DNA of 64,000 nt from an uncultured Verrucomicrobiae bacterium (GTDB taxonomy: Bacteria; Verrucomicrobiota; Verrucomicrobiia; Limisphaerales; J093): positions 1 to 64,000 of the forward strand of contig CALFAV010000040.1 of assembly GCA_937946835.1 (NCBI GenBank). Direction: 5' to 3'. Both the position numbers and the translations under genes were made by a program. Positions 1-8,405 of the stretch are shown piece by piece. The first letter of the stretch is position 1. Every line of letters begins with the position of its first letter. The notes beneath the pieces were generated by a model. The model saw only the letters and a list, made by a program, of their open reading frames with translations. It was not told where the DNA came from and ran no database searches.

Positions 1-97
1 ACATGTCTTCGAAACGGCTGATATTCAGTGCAAAGTGAGGGGGCTGAAGTCCCCGCGCAGTGTCCCTTTAAACGGTGTAAGGAATTGCGGGCTGGGC

Positions 98-229
98 CAG
101 ACGCAGTACCGTTACGCCGTGCTGGGCAATGGTCTGCGCACGCTTACCGAAGACGGTCCCTGGGCCAACGACGAGGTGACCGTGACCAACCGCTTCGGTC
201 TCCGCGCCGGGCTGCGCCTCGCCCCGCCA
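98..229 (+). pseudogene. Relic of an RHS/YD-repeat protein gene
   Basis: In one frame this stretch reads like the conserved end-of-module segment of verrucomicrobial RHS/YD-repeat proteins: a YRYAVLGNGLRTLTEDGPW run, then a DEVTVTNRF-like segment and a GLRAGLRLAPP-like segment. RHS proteins are normally very long surface or toxin-delivery proteins. Here only about 44 codons are recognisable, and nothing RHS-like is visible on either side. The fragment runs straight into GC-rich palindromic repeats. The simplest reading is a decayed remnant. The assignment rests on pattern recognition alone. Confidence 0.5.
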
Positions 230-414
230 CACGTTTACCCGGGCCCCGTAGGGGGGCAGCCCAGTATCTTCCACGGCGACTCCCCAGCAGGCGGTGTTGG
301 GGTATTCCGCCGCGGAGAACTTCCGCTCGGGGCAGGTCCGGAGCGGGGGGTCCGGGTGGGCTTGCGGCGCCGGCGCAGCGGCGCTCCACCGGTGGAGAGC
401 CACAACGGGTGCCT

Positions 415-680
415 TGGTAGGGCCGGCTGGAAGCCGGCGCTCCGGCCGGCGGCCGCCATCTTGGCTGCCGTAATGGGCGGCGGCTTGCCGCCAGGGTCCT
501 AGATGCTGGAGGAGGACCGCGCTGCGTCGCGGCCCGGGCCGGCCGGACGCCCGCGCCATCCTCCGTCGGCTGGAAGCCGGCGATACCTGCCTGCGCCAAG
601 CGAAACGCAGCAGGCAGGCGGCAGATTGGTAATCTGCGCTACAGTCGCGTCCGGCTGGAAGCCGGCGCTTCCGGCGGCGC
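415..680. repeat. Palindromic repeat island 1
   Basis: This non-coding island holds three copies of the 17-base core GGCTGGAAGCCGGCGCT or a close variant (425-441, 568-584, 653-669). It also has a GCAGATT/AATCTGC hairpin module near 620-636 and a GGACCGCGCTGCGTCGCGG-type module near 514-532. The same modules recur in the islands near 27.6, 35.4, 37.9, 52.1 and 61.9 kb. The modules are self-complementary and would fold into hairpins. Confidence 0.75.
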
Positions 681-960
681 GGCGCCCTGTCACGTGATGG
701 AATGCCACCGACGCAGCAGCGCCCTAACCCTGATTGGCCCCCGGCAGGACCGCGCGGTGCCGTGGCCCGGGTAGGCTGAAACCCGGTGGCCCCCGCGAAA
801 GCGGCGGGTACCCCGCCGCACTCCAAACGCTCGCGCGCCTGCGGGAGGGGAGGTAGCCGCCGTCGAACCCGGCCCGCCCCGCGGTGGGACCACGCGGCGG
901 TGTCGCCCGATGCGCCGCCGCGTCCTCGACTTCCCCCGGCCGCTTTGTTACCCAGTGGCC
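681..960. other. Non-coding leader region of proB
   Basis: No gene is supported here. Bases about 816-838 match a segment at about 27897-27919 almost exactly, so the repeat family extends into this gap. The rest is GC-rich sequence before the proB start, with no promoter or Shine-Dalgarno sequence that I can identify with confidence. Confidence 0.5.
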
Positions 961-2037
961 ATGCGACGCAAGTGGCTCAAGGGCGTCACCCGCCTGGTGG
1001 TCAAGCTGGGCACCGGCGTGCTCACCGACGCCCGCAAACAGCCCGATTTCCTGCAACTGGTCCAACTCGTCGCCCAGGTCGCCCGCCAGCGCCAGGCCGG
1101 CCGCGAGGTGGTGCTGGTGACCTCCGGCGCGGTCGGCGCGGGCATGGGGGTGCTGGGGTTGACCCGCCGCCCGAGCCGCCTGCATGAATTGCAGGCCTGC
1201 GCCGCCATCGGCCAGTCCCGCCTCATGGCCATGTACGCCGACCTCTTTGCCAAGTTCGACCTGCACGTCGGCCAGGTGCTCCTCACCCATGCCGACCTCG
1301 AGGATCACGACCGCCATCTCAACGCCCGCAACACACTCCTCACCCTGCTGGCGCGCGGCGTGGTGCCCATCATCAATGAAAACGACGTGGTCTCGGTCGA
1401 GGAATTGCGCTTCGGCGACAATGACCGTCTCTCGGCCCTGGTCGCCAGCCTCCTGCCGGCGCATTTGCTGGTCATCCTGACCTCGGTGGACGGGGTGCTT
1501 GACGGCTTCGGCGGCGCGCAACCGCGGGTCATCCCGCTGGTCGAGCAGGTGGACAGTTCCCTCCAGCAACTGGCCCGGGGCACCCGCAGTGAAACCGCCA
1601 TCGGCGGCATGATCACCAAACTGGAGGCCGCCCGCATTGTCATGCGCGCCGGCATCCCGGCCGTCATTGCCAACGGCCGCAAAGCCGACGTGCTCGAACG
1701 CCTGCTGGCCGGGGAGGAGGAGGGCACCCTCTTTGCCCCGCGCGGGGAACTGCTGCCCAGCCGCAAGCGCTGGATCGCCTTCTTTCACCACCCGCGCGGC
1801 ACGCTGATCGTGGACGAGGGCGCGCGCCGCGCGCTCTGCGAGCAGGGCCGCAGCCTGCTCCGGCCGGGCGTCATCGGCATCGAGGGGAATTTTGCCCGGG
1901 GCGACGTGGTGCGCATCTGTGATGCCGCGGGGCGGGAGTTTGCCCGCGGTCAGGTCGGGTGCGACGCCGCCGCGCTGCGCTCCCCGCCCGGTCCGGACCG
2001 GGAAGTCGTTCACCGCGACCACCTCGTCATTCTGTGA
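961..2037 (+). CDS. proB: Glutamate 5-kinase
   Basis: Phosphorylates L-glutamate with ATP to L-glutamyl 5-phosphate, the first step of proline synthesis, in the cytoplasm. The 358-residue product has the usual family length. It starts with the amino-acid-kinase phosphate loop (VVKLGTGVLTD, residues 13-23). It also has the SGAVGAG segment, the NENDVV segment and FGDNDRLSALVA, and ends in a PUA-like domain from about residue 275. I chose the ATG at 961 because family similarity begins just after it; an upstream start at 910 is possible but adds an unrelated arginine-rich stretch. The stop codon overlaps the GTG of mazG, so this is the first gene of a coupled three-gene operon. The partner proA is not in the window. 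Confidence 0.93.
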   Translation: MRRKWLKGVTRLVVKLGTGVLTDARKQPDFLQLVQLVAQVARQRQAGREVVLVTSGAVGAGMGVLGLTRRPSRLHELQACAAIGQSRLMAMYADLFAKFDLHVGQVLLTHADLEDHDRHLNARNTLLTLLARGVVPIINENDVVSVEELRFGDNDRLSALVASLLPAHLLVILTSVDGVLDGFGGAQPRVIPLVEQVDSSLQQLARGTRSETAIGGMITKLEAARIVMRAGIPAVIANGRKADVLERLLAGEEEGTLFAPRGELLPSRKRWIAFFHHPRGTLIVDEGARRALCEQGRSLLRPGVIGIEGNFARGDVVRICDAAGREFARGQVGCDAAALRSPPGPDREVVHRDHLVIL

Positions 2038-2789
2038 AACCCGCCCGCGTGTCCACCGCTCCGGTTTCCCGTGCCGCCCCGCGCGCGGCCGCGCCCGTCC
2101 GCCGTCGCCCGCCGCCCCGTCATCGCCGCGCCGTGGACCGGCTGCTGGCCCTCATGGCCCGGCTGCGCGCGCCGGACGGCTGCCCCTGGGACCGTCGGCA
2201 AACCCATCGCACCCTGCGGTTCCATGCGGTGGAGGAGGTTTATGAACTGCTCGACGCCATCGAGGCGGGAGACGACGCCGAAATGGCCGAGGAACTGGGG
2301 GATCTGCTCCTGCAGGTGGTTTTCCACTGTCAACTGGCCGCCGAGCGCGGCGCCTTCACCTTCGAGACCGTGACCCGCCGGCTTGTGGCCAAGCTCATTC
2401 ACCGCCACCCGCACGTCTTCGGCAACGCCCGCGCCCGCACCGCCGCGGCGGTCTGGGAACAGTGGGACCGCCTCAAACACGCCGAGAAAAAAGGCACCGC
2501 CCGCGAGCGCCATTCCGCACTGGACGGCCTCCCGCGCCATTTGCCCGCCCTGATGCGCGCGCAGAAACTCTGGAAAAAGGCCCGCCGCGCCGGACTGGTT
2601 ATGCCCCCGGCTCCCCCGCCCGGTCCGGCCGGGCGGGCGAACGTGGCGCGCCAGCTTTTTGAACTGGCGGCTTGGTGCCAGGAACGCGGCTGGTCAGCCG
2701 AAGCCCTGCTGCGCGCCGAGGCGCGCCGACGCGAGCGGGCCTGGCGCCGCGCGGAAAGCCGGGGCGCGCCGCGCTCCCGGGCCTCGTGA
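2034..2789 (+). CDS. mazG: Nucleoside triphosphate pyrophosphohydrolase MazG
   Basis: Hydrolyses nucleoside triphosphates to monophosphates and pyrophosphate, removing non-canonical or surplus NTPs. After an Arg/Pro-rich N-terminal tail (about 30 residues) come the PDGCPWDR-like MazG signature (47-54) and the metal-binding pair: E68-x-x-E71 and E87-x-x-D90. An HPHVFG segment and a WEQWDRLK segment follow. The length (251 residues) is close to that of two-domain MazG proteins, though the second MazG copy is degenerate (NVARQLFELAAWCQERG). The GTG start at 2034 lies inside the proB stop (GTGA), and the stop overlaps the anmK GTG in the same way, which points to translational coupling. Confidence 0.9.
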   Translation: MKPARVSTAPVSRAAPRAAAPVRRRPPPRHRRAVDRLLALMARLRAPDGCPWDRRQTHRTLRFHAVEEVYELLDAIEAGDDAEMAEELGDLLLQVVFHCQLAAERGAFTFETVTRRLVAKLIHRHPHVFGNARARTAAAVWEQWDRLKHAEKKGTARERHSALDGLPRHLPALMRAQKLWKKARRAGLVMPPAPPPGPAGRANVARQLFELAAWCQERGWSAEALLRAEARRRERAWRRAESRGAPRSRAS

Positions 2790-3940
2790 AACCGGATCTG
2801 TCCGCCACCGCCCGACAACCTCTGCGGGTCCTGGGCCTCATGTCCGGGACCAGCCTGGACGGCGTGGATTGTGCCGTGTGCGCCTGCATGCCCGCGCACG
2901 TGGAGTTGATCCGCCACTGGCATGTCCCCTACCCGCGGCGGCTGCGGGCGCGGCTGGATGCGGCCGCCCGCAACGAGGCCACTGCTTGGGAACTGGGGCA
3001 ACTGCACCACGACCTGGGCCGGTTTTATGCCGCGGCGGCCCGGGCCGGTTTGGGGCGTCTGCGCCCGGACGCGGTCGGGCTGCATGGCCAGACGGTGTTT
3101 CACCAGCCGCGCCCGCCCGCAGCCACGCTGCAGATCGGCGAGCCGGCCTGGCTGGCGGAGGCGCTGCGGGTGCCGGTGGTCGGCAATTTCCGCGCGGCGG
3201 ACCTGGCGGCGGGCGGTCAGGGCGCTCCGTTGGCCACGTTGTTTCATCAGGTGGCTTTCGGCCAGCCCGGGGCGTTTGTGTGCGTGAACAATCTGGGCGG
3301 GATCAGCAATGTCACCGCACTGGACTGGCGGCGGCGGGGACCTGCCCCGCGGGTGCGGGCGTTCGACACCGGTCCGGCCAACGTGCTGCTGGACCTGGCC
3401 GCGCGCCACTTCAGTCGCGGCCGGCTGGCCTGCGACCGCGACGGCGCGCTGGCCGCGCAGGGGCGGGTCTGCGAACCGCTGCTGCGCCGCTGGCTGACGC
3501 ATCCGTTCTTCCGGCGGCCCCCGCCCAAGAGCACGGGCCGGGAGCAGTTCGGAGAACCGTTCTGGCGGCGGGCACTGGCCGCGACCGGAACGTACCGACT
3601 TTCCGCGGCCGATGTTTTGGCCACGTTGACCGAACTCACCGCGCGCTCACTGGCGCTGAATTACCGGCTGCACCTGGGCGGCCGGCCGGATCGCGTGGTG
3701 CTGACCGGCGGCGGCGCGGCCAACCCGGAGCTGGTGCGGCGCATCACCGCGGCCCTGAGGGACTGGCATCCGGCGGTGGAGGTGATGGATTCGGCGGCGC
3801 TGGGCTGGCCGCTGGCGGCGGTGGAAGCGGCGGCGTTTGCCCTGCTGGCAGCCCACCGGCTCTGGGAGCTGCCCGGGAATTTGCCCGCCACCACCGGCGC
3901 GCGCCGAGCGGTGCGGCTGGGAACGGTTGCCCGGCCCTGA
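2786..3940 (+). CDS. anmK: Anhydro-N-acetylmuramic acid kinase
   Basis: Converts 1,6-anhydro-MurNAc from peptidoglycan turnover to MurNAc 6-phosphate, combining hydrolysis and phosphorylation in the cytoplasm. The family signature LMSGTSLDGVD is at residues 18-28. GLHGQTVFH, GNFRAADLAAGGQGAPL, NNLGGISN and the C-terminal TGGGAANPEL nucleotide-binding segment follow in the family order. The 384-residue length is typical. Translation probably starts at the GTG at 2786, which overlaps the mazG stop (GTGA). Family similarity starts about 14 residues later. It ends 20 bases before a convergent response-regulator gene. Muropeptide recycling has no obvious link to proB or mazG, so the operon may simply be a compact housekeeping group. 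Confidence 0.92.
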   Translation: MKPDLSATARQPLRVLGLMSGTSLDGVDCAVCACMPAHVELIRHWHVPYPRRLRARLDAAARNEATAWELGQLHHDLGRFYAAAARAGLGRLRPDAVGLHGQTVFHQPRPPAATLQIGEPAWLAEALRVPVVGNFRAADLAAGGQGAPLATLFHQVAFGQPGAFVCVNNLGGISNVTALDWRRRGPAPRVRAFDTGPANVLLDLAARHFSRGRLACDRDGALAAQGRVCEPLLRRWLTHPFFRRPPPKSTGREQFGEPFWRRALAATGTYRLSAADVLATLTELTARSLALNYRLHLGGRPDRVVLTGGGAANPELVRRITAALRDWHPAVEVMDSAALGWPLAAVEAAAFALLAAHRLWELPGNLPATTGARRAVRLGTVARP

Positions 3941-3960
3941 AGCGGCTTGGATCGGGCCGT

Positions 3961-4659
3961 TCAGCCGGCGGGCGTGCGATTGGCCGGAGGGGGGGCTGTT
4001 TCGCCGGGCGTTTCGTCGTCTTCGTCCCCCGGCTCGACGCGCGGGTAAATCGCCTCGGGCAGTTCGCCGCGGCGAATCAGCTCCTGCAGGTCGCGGATGA
4101 TGGTGCGGCGGGCCACGCGGAACTGGCGGGCCAGGGCGGAGATGTTGGGGCGCTCGGTCGCGCCGGCCAGCAACTTGCGAATTTCGGTCTGGCGCCGCAG
4201 CCGGTCGGTCGAGCGGCTGAGCAGCTCTTCGACATCCACGCGCTTGGAGCGCTCCAGGGCCTCGAACTGGCGGACAATTTCCGCCTCGCCGCACTGCTCG
4301 ATGGCCGTGGCGACCGTGCGGCGAAGTTCGTTCAAGTCCAGCGGCTTGGTCAGGCAGTAGTGCGCGCGGCGGGGGCCGGTCAACGCGCCGATCTGTTGGT
4401 GCACCTCGAGCGCGCCGGACACCACGATGATCGGCACGTAGGGCAGGAGGTCCTTGAACTCGGGCAGGTAGTCCAGGCCCTTTTCGCGGCGCGCCAACAC
4501 GTGGTCGAGGATGATCACGTCCGGCCGTTCCCGGGGCAGGCGGGCCAGGGCCGCCGAGGCCGTGGTGGCGCGGCTCAGTTCGTAGTCCGCCAACGCCTCC
4601 TCGTAGAGCTCGTAGTGGAGGTCATCATCCTCGATGACGAGGATTTTCTTGCGCGCCAT
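3961..4659 (-). CDS. Response regulator with C-terminal helix-turn-helix
   Basis: A 232-residue two-domain regulator. The N-terminal receiver domain starts MARKKILVIEDDD and has acidic-pocket residues at D11/D12, the predicted phospho-acceptor D52 (VIILDHVL), S81 and the conserved K105 (LTKPLDL). A linker leads to a helix-turn-helix at about 168-200 (NISALARQFRVARRTIIRDL), then an acidic, Pro-rich tail. The DNA-binding part is not a standard OmpR, NarL or NtrC domain; it resembles a DeoR/winged-helix recognition helix. No histidine kinase lies nearby, so it is an orphan and its signal is unknown. It is transcribed divergently from the TSUP permease 336 bases away. Confidence 0.8.
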   Translation of the reverse strand: MARKKILVIEDDDLHYELYEEALADYELSRATTASAALARLPRERPDVIILDHVLARREKGLDYLPEFKDLLPYVPIIVVSGALEVHQQIGALTGPRRAHYCLTKPLDLNELRRTVATAIEQCGEAEIVRQFEALERSKRVDVEELLSRSTDRLRRQTEIRKLLAGATERPNISALARQFRVARRTIIRDLQELIRRGELPEAIYPRVEPGDEDDETPGETAPPPANRTPAG

Positions 4660-4995
4660 GACGTGGAGAACATGGCCGCGGGGGGACGAGGAATCAAGGG
4701 CGGGAGCCGGAGGCTGACCCCGGTCACGACCACTTCGGGCGGCGGAGGCGGGGCACCCTTTCCGTGGTGCAAGCCGGTCCGGTGCGGAGGCGGGCACATA
4801 CCCGAAGGCCGGTCCACCGGCGGCGGGGCGCTTTCGGCGATGCGCTTCGGATTGCCCGCGGATTTCCGGGCTTGGGCGCGGTGTCGGAAACCTGGCGGCC
4901 GCGCAAGAACCCAGGTTATGCCCGGCACGCGCCGGCGGGCCAACGGGACTCGCCCCGCCGGGCCGCCTTTCGTAACCTCTTTCCGAGGTCGTTGC
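4660..4995. other. Divergent intergenic region, response regulator / TSUP
   Basis: This gap of about 336 bases separates two divergent genes and should carry both promoters. I see no convincing -35/-10 pair, no riboswitch and no repeat module. A GAGG sequence about seven bases before the 4996 ATG is a plausible ribosome-binding site for the permease, one of the few in the window. Confidence 0.4.
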
Positions 4996-5775
4996 ATGAT
5001 CGAGTGGCCAACCATGGCCGGGCTGTGCGGCTTCGCGGCGCTGGCGGGGTGGGTGGACGCCGTGGCCGGCGGAGGCGGTCTGATCCAATTGCCGGCCCTG
5101 TTTCTGCTGCTGCCGCCGGTCGGAGAGACGGGGGTGGCCGCGGTGCTGGGCACGAACAAATTGTCCTCGATCTGCGGCACGGGCATGGCCGTGGGGCAGT
5201 ACACCCGCCGGGTGCGGCTTCCTTGGGGAACGCTGGGGCCGACCGCGGCCGCGGCCCTGGCGTTTTCCCTCCTGGGCGCCCGGGTGGCGGCCGGGCTTGA
5301 CCCCGCGGTGCTGCGGCCGTTGATCCTGGCGCTGCTGGTCGGGGTGGCGGTGTACACCTTTGTTCGGAAGGACCTGGGGCAGCGGCACGCCCCGCGGTTG
5401 GCCGCCGGTCACGAGCGGGCGTGGGGGGTGGTGGTGGGGGCGGCCATTGGCTTTTACGACGGTTTCTTCGGCCCGGGCACGGGCAGTTTCCTGCTCTTCG
5501 CCTTTGTGGGGCTGTTTGGGTTCGATTTTCTCCACGCCTCGGCCAGCGCCAAGGTGGTGAACTTCGCCACGAATCTGTCCGCCGTGGCCTACTTCGCGGC
5601 CACGGACCATGTCCTGTACCGGTACGGCCTGCCGATGGCGGTCTGCAATGTGGCCGGGGCATGGGTGGGCGCCCGCCTGGCGATGGGCAGGGGCAACCGG
5701 TTCGTGCGCGCATTTTTCCTGGCGGTGATGTCCGCTCTGATTCTGCGATTTGGCTGGGAAGTGCTGCGCGCCTGA
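4996..5775 (+). CDS. TSUP-family membrane permease (YfcA-like)
   Basis: A 259-residue integral membrane protein of the TauE/SafE (TSUP) family, whose members export or import small organosulfur or organic anions. It shows the duplicated family layout. The N-terminal half has GWVDAVAGGGGLIQLPAL and LGTNKLSSICGT. The second half repeats the pattern with GFYDGFFGPGTGSFLLFAF and SASAKVVNFATNL. About eight hydrophobic segments are visible. The ATG at 4996 is chosen because the hydrophobic family start follows at once and a GAGG sits upstream. The substrate cannot be inferred, since no sulfur-metabolism gene is adjacent. Confidence 0.85.
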   Translation: MIEWPTMAGLCGFAALAGWVDAVAGGGGLIQLPALFLLLPPVGETGVAAVLGTNKLSSICGTGMAVGQYTRRVRLPWGTLGPTAAAALAFSLLGARVAAGLDPAVLRPLILALLVGVAVYTFVRKDLGQRHAPRLAAGHERAWGVVVGAAIGFYDGFFGPGTGSFLLFAFVGLFGFDFLHASASAKVVNFATNLSAVAYFAATDHVLYRYGLPMAVCNVAGAWVGARLAMGRGNRFVRAFFLAVMSALILRFGWEVLRA

Positions 5776-5853
5776 CCCGGGCTGAGGCCGGCTCGGGTCG
5801 GCAGGATCCGGTCCGCCAAAATGCCGCTGATAAGTCCGCGCCCAACGAGGCGC

Positions 5854-5883
5854 TTGACCGGTCCCCCGTTTTTCACCTAAAGA
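5854..5883 (+). promoter_or_regulatory. Possible promoter of the PEP-CTERM gene
   Basis: TTGACC (5854-5859) and TAAAGA (5878-5883) are separated by 18 bases, a fair sigma-70-like match in a locally AT-richer stretch. Transcription would start near 5890, leaving a leader of about 18 bases without a Shine-Dalgarno sequence before the ATG at 5908. Confidence 0.35.
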
Positions 5884-5907
5884 GCGCGCCGCAATATTCA
5901 AAAACAC

Positions 5908-6540
5908 ATGCAAGCCATCAAAACATTCTTCGGGAACGGGCTGGGGATTGGCGTGTTGGTCGCGGGCTTCGCGGCGCAGGCGGCCGTATTCACCTTCGAT
6001 CCGGACGGGCCGGGCATCAACGACGGGGACAACATCAGCAGCTTCTTCAGCGGCGTCATGCTGAGTTCAACCGGCGGCGGCGACGGGTCGGTCTATGCCG
6101 CCTCGCACGGCTTGGCGCCCACCGGGAACCGGGTTTTCGGGTGGAACAACGGCGGCTTCATGGACGAGCACTGGGGTCGCTCGAACGCCCCGGCCTTTGA
6201 GGCCGTGTTCACCGGCTTTTTGGCCAATCAGGTTTCGATTGATTACCTCAGCGACCTGGGTCAGGTGGGCCTGGAAGCCTACGACGCCGCCAACAACCTC
6301 TTGGGCGCGGTGGTCGGCGGTCCGGACTGGGACCCGCAAACCCTCACCTTCAGCACCGGCGGGCCGGACCTGATCAAGCGCATCCGGGTCACCGTGCGGC
6401 ACGTGGGCGGCGCGGATTTTGGCCTGTTGGACCATCTGGTGGTGTACTCGGCCATTCCCGAACCGGGCCAAACGGCCGGGGTGGCGGCACTGGGGCTGGC
6501 CGGGCTGGCGCTGTGGCGCCGACGCTCCCGCCGTAACTGA
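5908..6540 (+). CDS. PEP-CTERM sorting domain protein
   Basis: A 210-residue exported protein of unknown function. It has an N-terminal signal peptide (hydrophobic to about residue 26, ending AAQAA). The body, about 150 residues long, is Gly/Asp-rich and beta-type. The end is a textbook PEP-CTERM anchor: IPEPG, then a hydrophobic AAL/GLAGLAL stretch, then the basic tail WRRRSRRN. The family is exported, then processed by an exosortase and anchored or released at the cell surface, usually with exopolysaccharide. The body may be a carbohydrate-binding fold, but I cannot name it. A strong terminator follows 33 bases after the stop, so it is probably monocistronic. Confidence 0.85.
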   Translation: MQAIKTFFGNGLGIGVLVAGFAAQAAVFTFDPDGPGINDGDNISSFFSGVMLSSTGGGDGSVYAASHGLAPTGNRVFGWNNGGFMDEHWGRSNAPAFEAVFTGFLANQVSIDYLSDLGQVGLEAYDAANNLLGAVVGGPDWDPQTLTFSTGGPDLIKRIRVTVRHVGGADFGLLDHLVVYSAIPEPGQTAGVAALGLAGLALWRRRSRRN

Positions 6541-6573
6541 ACGGCTTTAACCCAACCCTCCAACGACTGCCTC

Positions 6574-6602
6574 AGCCACGGTCCGCAAGACCGTGGCTTT
6601 TT
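6574..6602 (+). terminator. Rho-independent terminator after the PEP-CTERM gene
   Basis: A perfect 10-base-pair stem (AGCCACGGTC / GACCGTGGCT) with a CGCAA loop is followed by five T residues. It lies between two convergent genes and is oriented to end the PEP-CTERM transcript. Confidence 0.9.
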
Positions 6603-6654
6603 GTCCCCAGCGCGGTGAACCCCCGCAGCGGAGAAAGCGCCCGGCACGCGGCCC

Positions 6655-7506
6655 TCAGCTCACAAACTCCAGCTCCGGCGCGCGGGGGATGAACCCCCGC
6701 TCGGCGGCCCGACCCAGGAAACGCCGGATGCTCGCGCGGCCGCGCTCGCCGTAGTCGAGCGTCCAGTGGTTCACGTACATGCCCACGAAGCGATCGGCCA
6801 GCTCCCGTCCCATGGCGCGCGCGTACTGCATGGCGTACTCGACGGCCTCGGCCCGATGGTCCAGCCCAAACCGGATACTGGCCGTCAAAATTTCCGCGAC
6901 CTGCCGGCGCACCTCCGGGGCGTGGCGTCTGTGAATGGCATTGCCCCCGAGCGGCAGGGGCAACCCGTCGTTTTCCCGGCTCCACCACGCGCCCAGGTCC
7001 TCGCACACCACCAGGCCCTCGTTTTGCCAGGTGAGTTGCCCCTCGTGGATGATCAGGCCCGCCTCTGCCCGCCCCGTCTTCACGGCGGCGAAGATTTGGT
7101 CAAACGGCACCACCACGAAGTCGAGTTCCCGCGCCGGCCGGTCCAGCCAGAGCTGAAGGGCGAGAAAGGCGCTGGTCATGACGCCGGGCACGGCGATGCG
7201 TCGGCGCGCCAATTCCGCGCGCCCGAGCCGCTCGCGGGCCACGAGCAACGGGCCGTAGCCGTCGCCCATGCTCGCGCCGCTGGGCAACAGGGCGTACTGG
7301 TCGCCCACGTAGGCGTAGGCATGGAGGCTGATGGCCGTGATGTCCAACTCGCCCCGCATGGCGCGTTCGTTCAAGGTCTGGATGTCCTGCAACACGTGCT
7401 CGAAACGCCAGCCGTGGGTGGGGATTCGGTCCTTCGCCAGTGCGTAAAACATGAAGGCGTCGTCCGGGTCCGGCGAATGCCCGAGCGTCAGGGTCCGATG
7501 CGACAT
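6655..7506 (-). CDS. mqnD: 1,4-dihydroxy-6-naphthoate synthase (menaquinone, futalosine route)
   Basis: MqnD converts cyclic dehypoxanthine futalosine to 1,4-dihydroxy-6-naphthoate in the alternative menaquinone pathway. The 283-residue protein has the family start LTLGHSPDPDDAFMFYAL. ITAISLHAYAY, GVMTSAFLALQL and LIIHEGQLTW follow, as expected of this periplasmic-binding-protein-like fold acting in the cytoplasm. Length and motifs fit MqnD better than MqnA. No other mqn gene is in the window. It is convergent with the PEP-CTERM gene, divergent from the LOG gene, and appears to be transcribed alone. Confidence 0.85.
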   Translation of the reverse strand: MSHRTLTLGHSPDPDDAFMFYALAKDRIPTHGWRFEHVLQDIQTLNERAMRGELDITAISLHAYAYVGDQYALLPSGASMGDGYGPLLVARERLGRAELARRRIAVPGVMTSAFLALQLWLDRPARELDFVVVPFDQIFAAVKTGRAEAGLIIHEGQLTWQNEGLVVCEDLGAWWSRENDGLPLPLGGNAIHRRHAPEVRRQVAEILTASIRFGLDHRAEAVEYAMQYARAMGRELADRFVGMYVNHWTLDYGERGRASIRRFLGRAAERGFIPRAPELEFVS

Positions 7507-7673
7507 GCGCCCAAAGTAGGGCCGCGCGGCCGGGGGGTCACGGGAGAATTTGGCGCCGTGTCGGGGGTTCGGCCGACCCCGGCGCCAACCGCGGCGGCGC
7601 CCGCGCGGGGCGGGGACGGGCGGGGACCGGGGGCGGCTTGTCTCGCCTCCCGGCCGTGCCTATTGTCCGCGCC

Positions 7674-8390
7674 GTGACCAGGCCCTTGCCGAAGGCTCCC
7701 AAGTCGAATCAACGCAACCACGGCGAATCGTTCGTCTTCGAAGACCCCTGGCGGGTGTTTCGCATCATGGCCGAGTTCGTGGACTCGTTTGAGCAACTGT
7801 CCCGGGTGGGGCCGGCGGTGGCGGTCTTCGGCTCGGCTCGAATGCGCCGCGGGGACAAGTACTACCGGGTGGCCGAGGTGCTGGCGCGGGAACTGGCCCG
7901 CAAGGGCCTGGCGGTGATCACCGGCGGCGGCCCCGGCATCATGGAGGCGGCCAACAAGGGGGCCAGGGCGGGCGGCGGCCTTTCCGTGGGCTTGAACATC
8001 ATCCTGCCCGAGGAACAGAAAAACAACCGGTACGTCACGGTCCCGCTCCAGTTCCGCTACTTCTTCGCGCGCAAGGTGTGCTTCGCCAAGTACAGCCTGG
8101 GCTTTGTCTTTCTGCCCGGTGGGTTCGGCACGCTGGACGAGTTTTTCGAGTTGATCACGTTGCAGCAGACCGAGCGCGTCCCCAAGGCCCCGTTGATCCT
8201 GATCGGGCGGGCCTACTGGCGCGGGTTGTTGCGCTGGCTGCACCGCGCGGTGGAGCAACCGGGCTACATCAGTCGGGAGGACCTGGACCGGGCCACGTTG
8301 TTGGAAGACCCGTACGAAGCGGCCCGCCTGCTGGTCGAGCACTGGAAAGCCCTCGCTGTGCCCGTTCCCGTGGGGAAAGCCTTTGCCTGA
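7674..8390 (+). CDS. LOG-family protein (putative nucleotide phosphoribohydrolase)
   Basis: Belongs to the Rossmann-fold LOG family (TIGR00730 type), which cleaves nucleoside 5'-monophosphates such as cytokinin ribotides to base and ribose 5-phosphate. Both family motifs are present: GGGPGIMEAANKGA and PGGFGTLDE, the latter carrying the catalytic glutamate. Start choice is uncertain. The GTG at 7674 gives 238 residues, a TTG at 7638 adds twelve, and an internal ATG near 7768 would give a shorter protein. No start has a clear ribosome-binding site. It is divergent from mqnD, and the M16 peptidase follows after 15 bases, probably in the same transcript. Confidence 0.85.
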   Translation: MTRPLPKAPKSNQRNHGESFVFEDPWRVFRIMAEFVDSFEQLSRVGPAVAVFGSARMRRGDKYYRVAEVLARELARKGLAVITGGGPGIMEAANKGARAGGGLSVGLNIILPEEQKNNRYVTVPLQFRYFFARKVCFAKYSLGFVFLPGGFGTLDEFFELITLQQTERVPKAPLILIGRAYWRGLLRWLHRAVEQPGYISREDLDRATLLEDPYEAARLLVEHWKALAVPVPVGKAFA

Positions 8391-8405
8391 GCCGCATCAA
8401 ACGCC

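Noticed and set aside
68-826. Long open frames across 1-960 as genes
   Set aside because: They run through palindromic repeats in several frames at once, have Arg/Pro/Gly-rich products and no family motif, as expected of GC-rich non-coding DNA.
910-960. Longer proB start at 910
   Set aside because: The extra residues are Arg/Pro-rich and lie outside the family; similarity begins right after the ATG at 961.
4660-5913. A gene running leftward from 5913 into the response regulator
   Set aside because: The open frame antisense to the TSUP gene has no domain; the receiver domain only begins at 4659.
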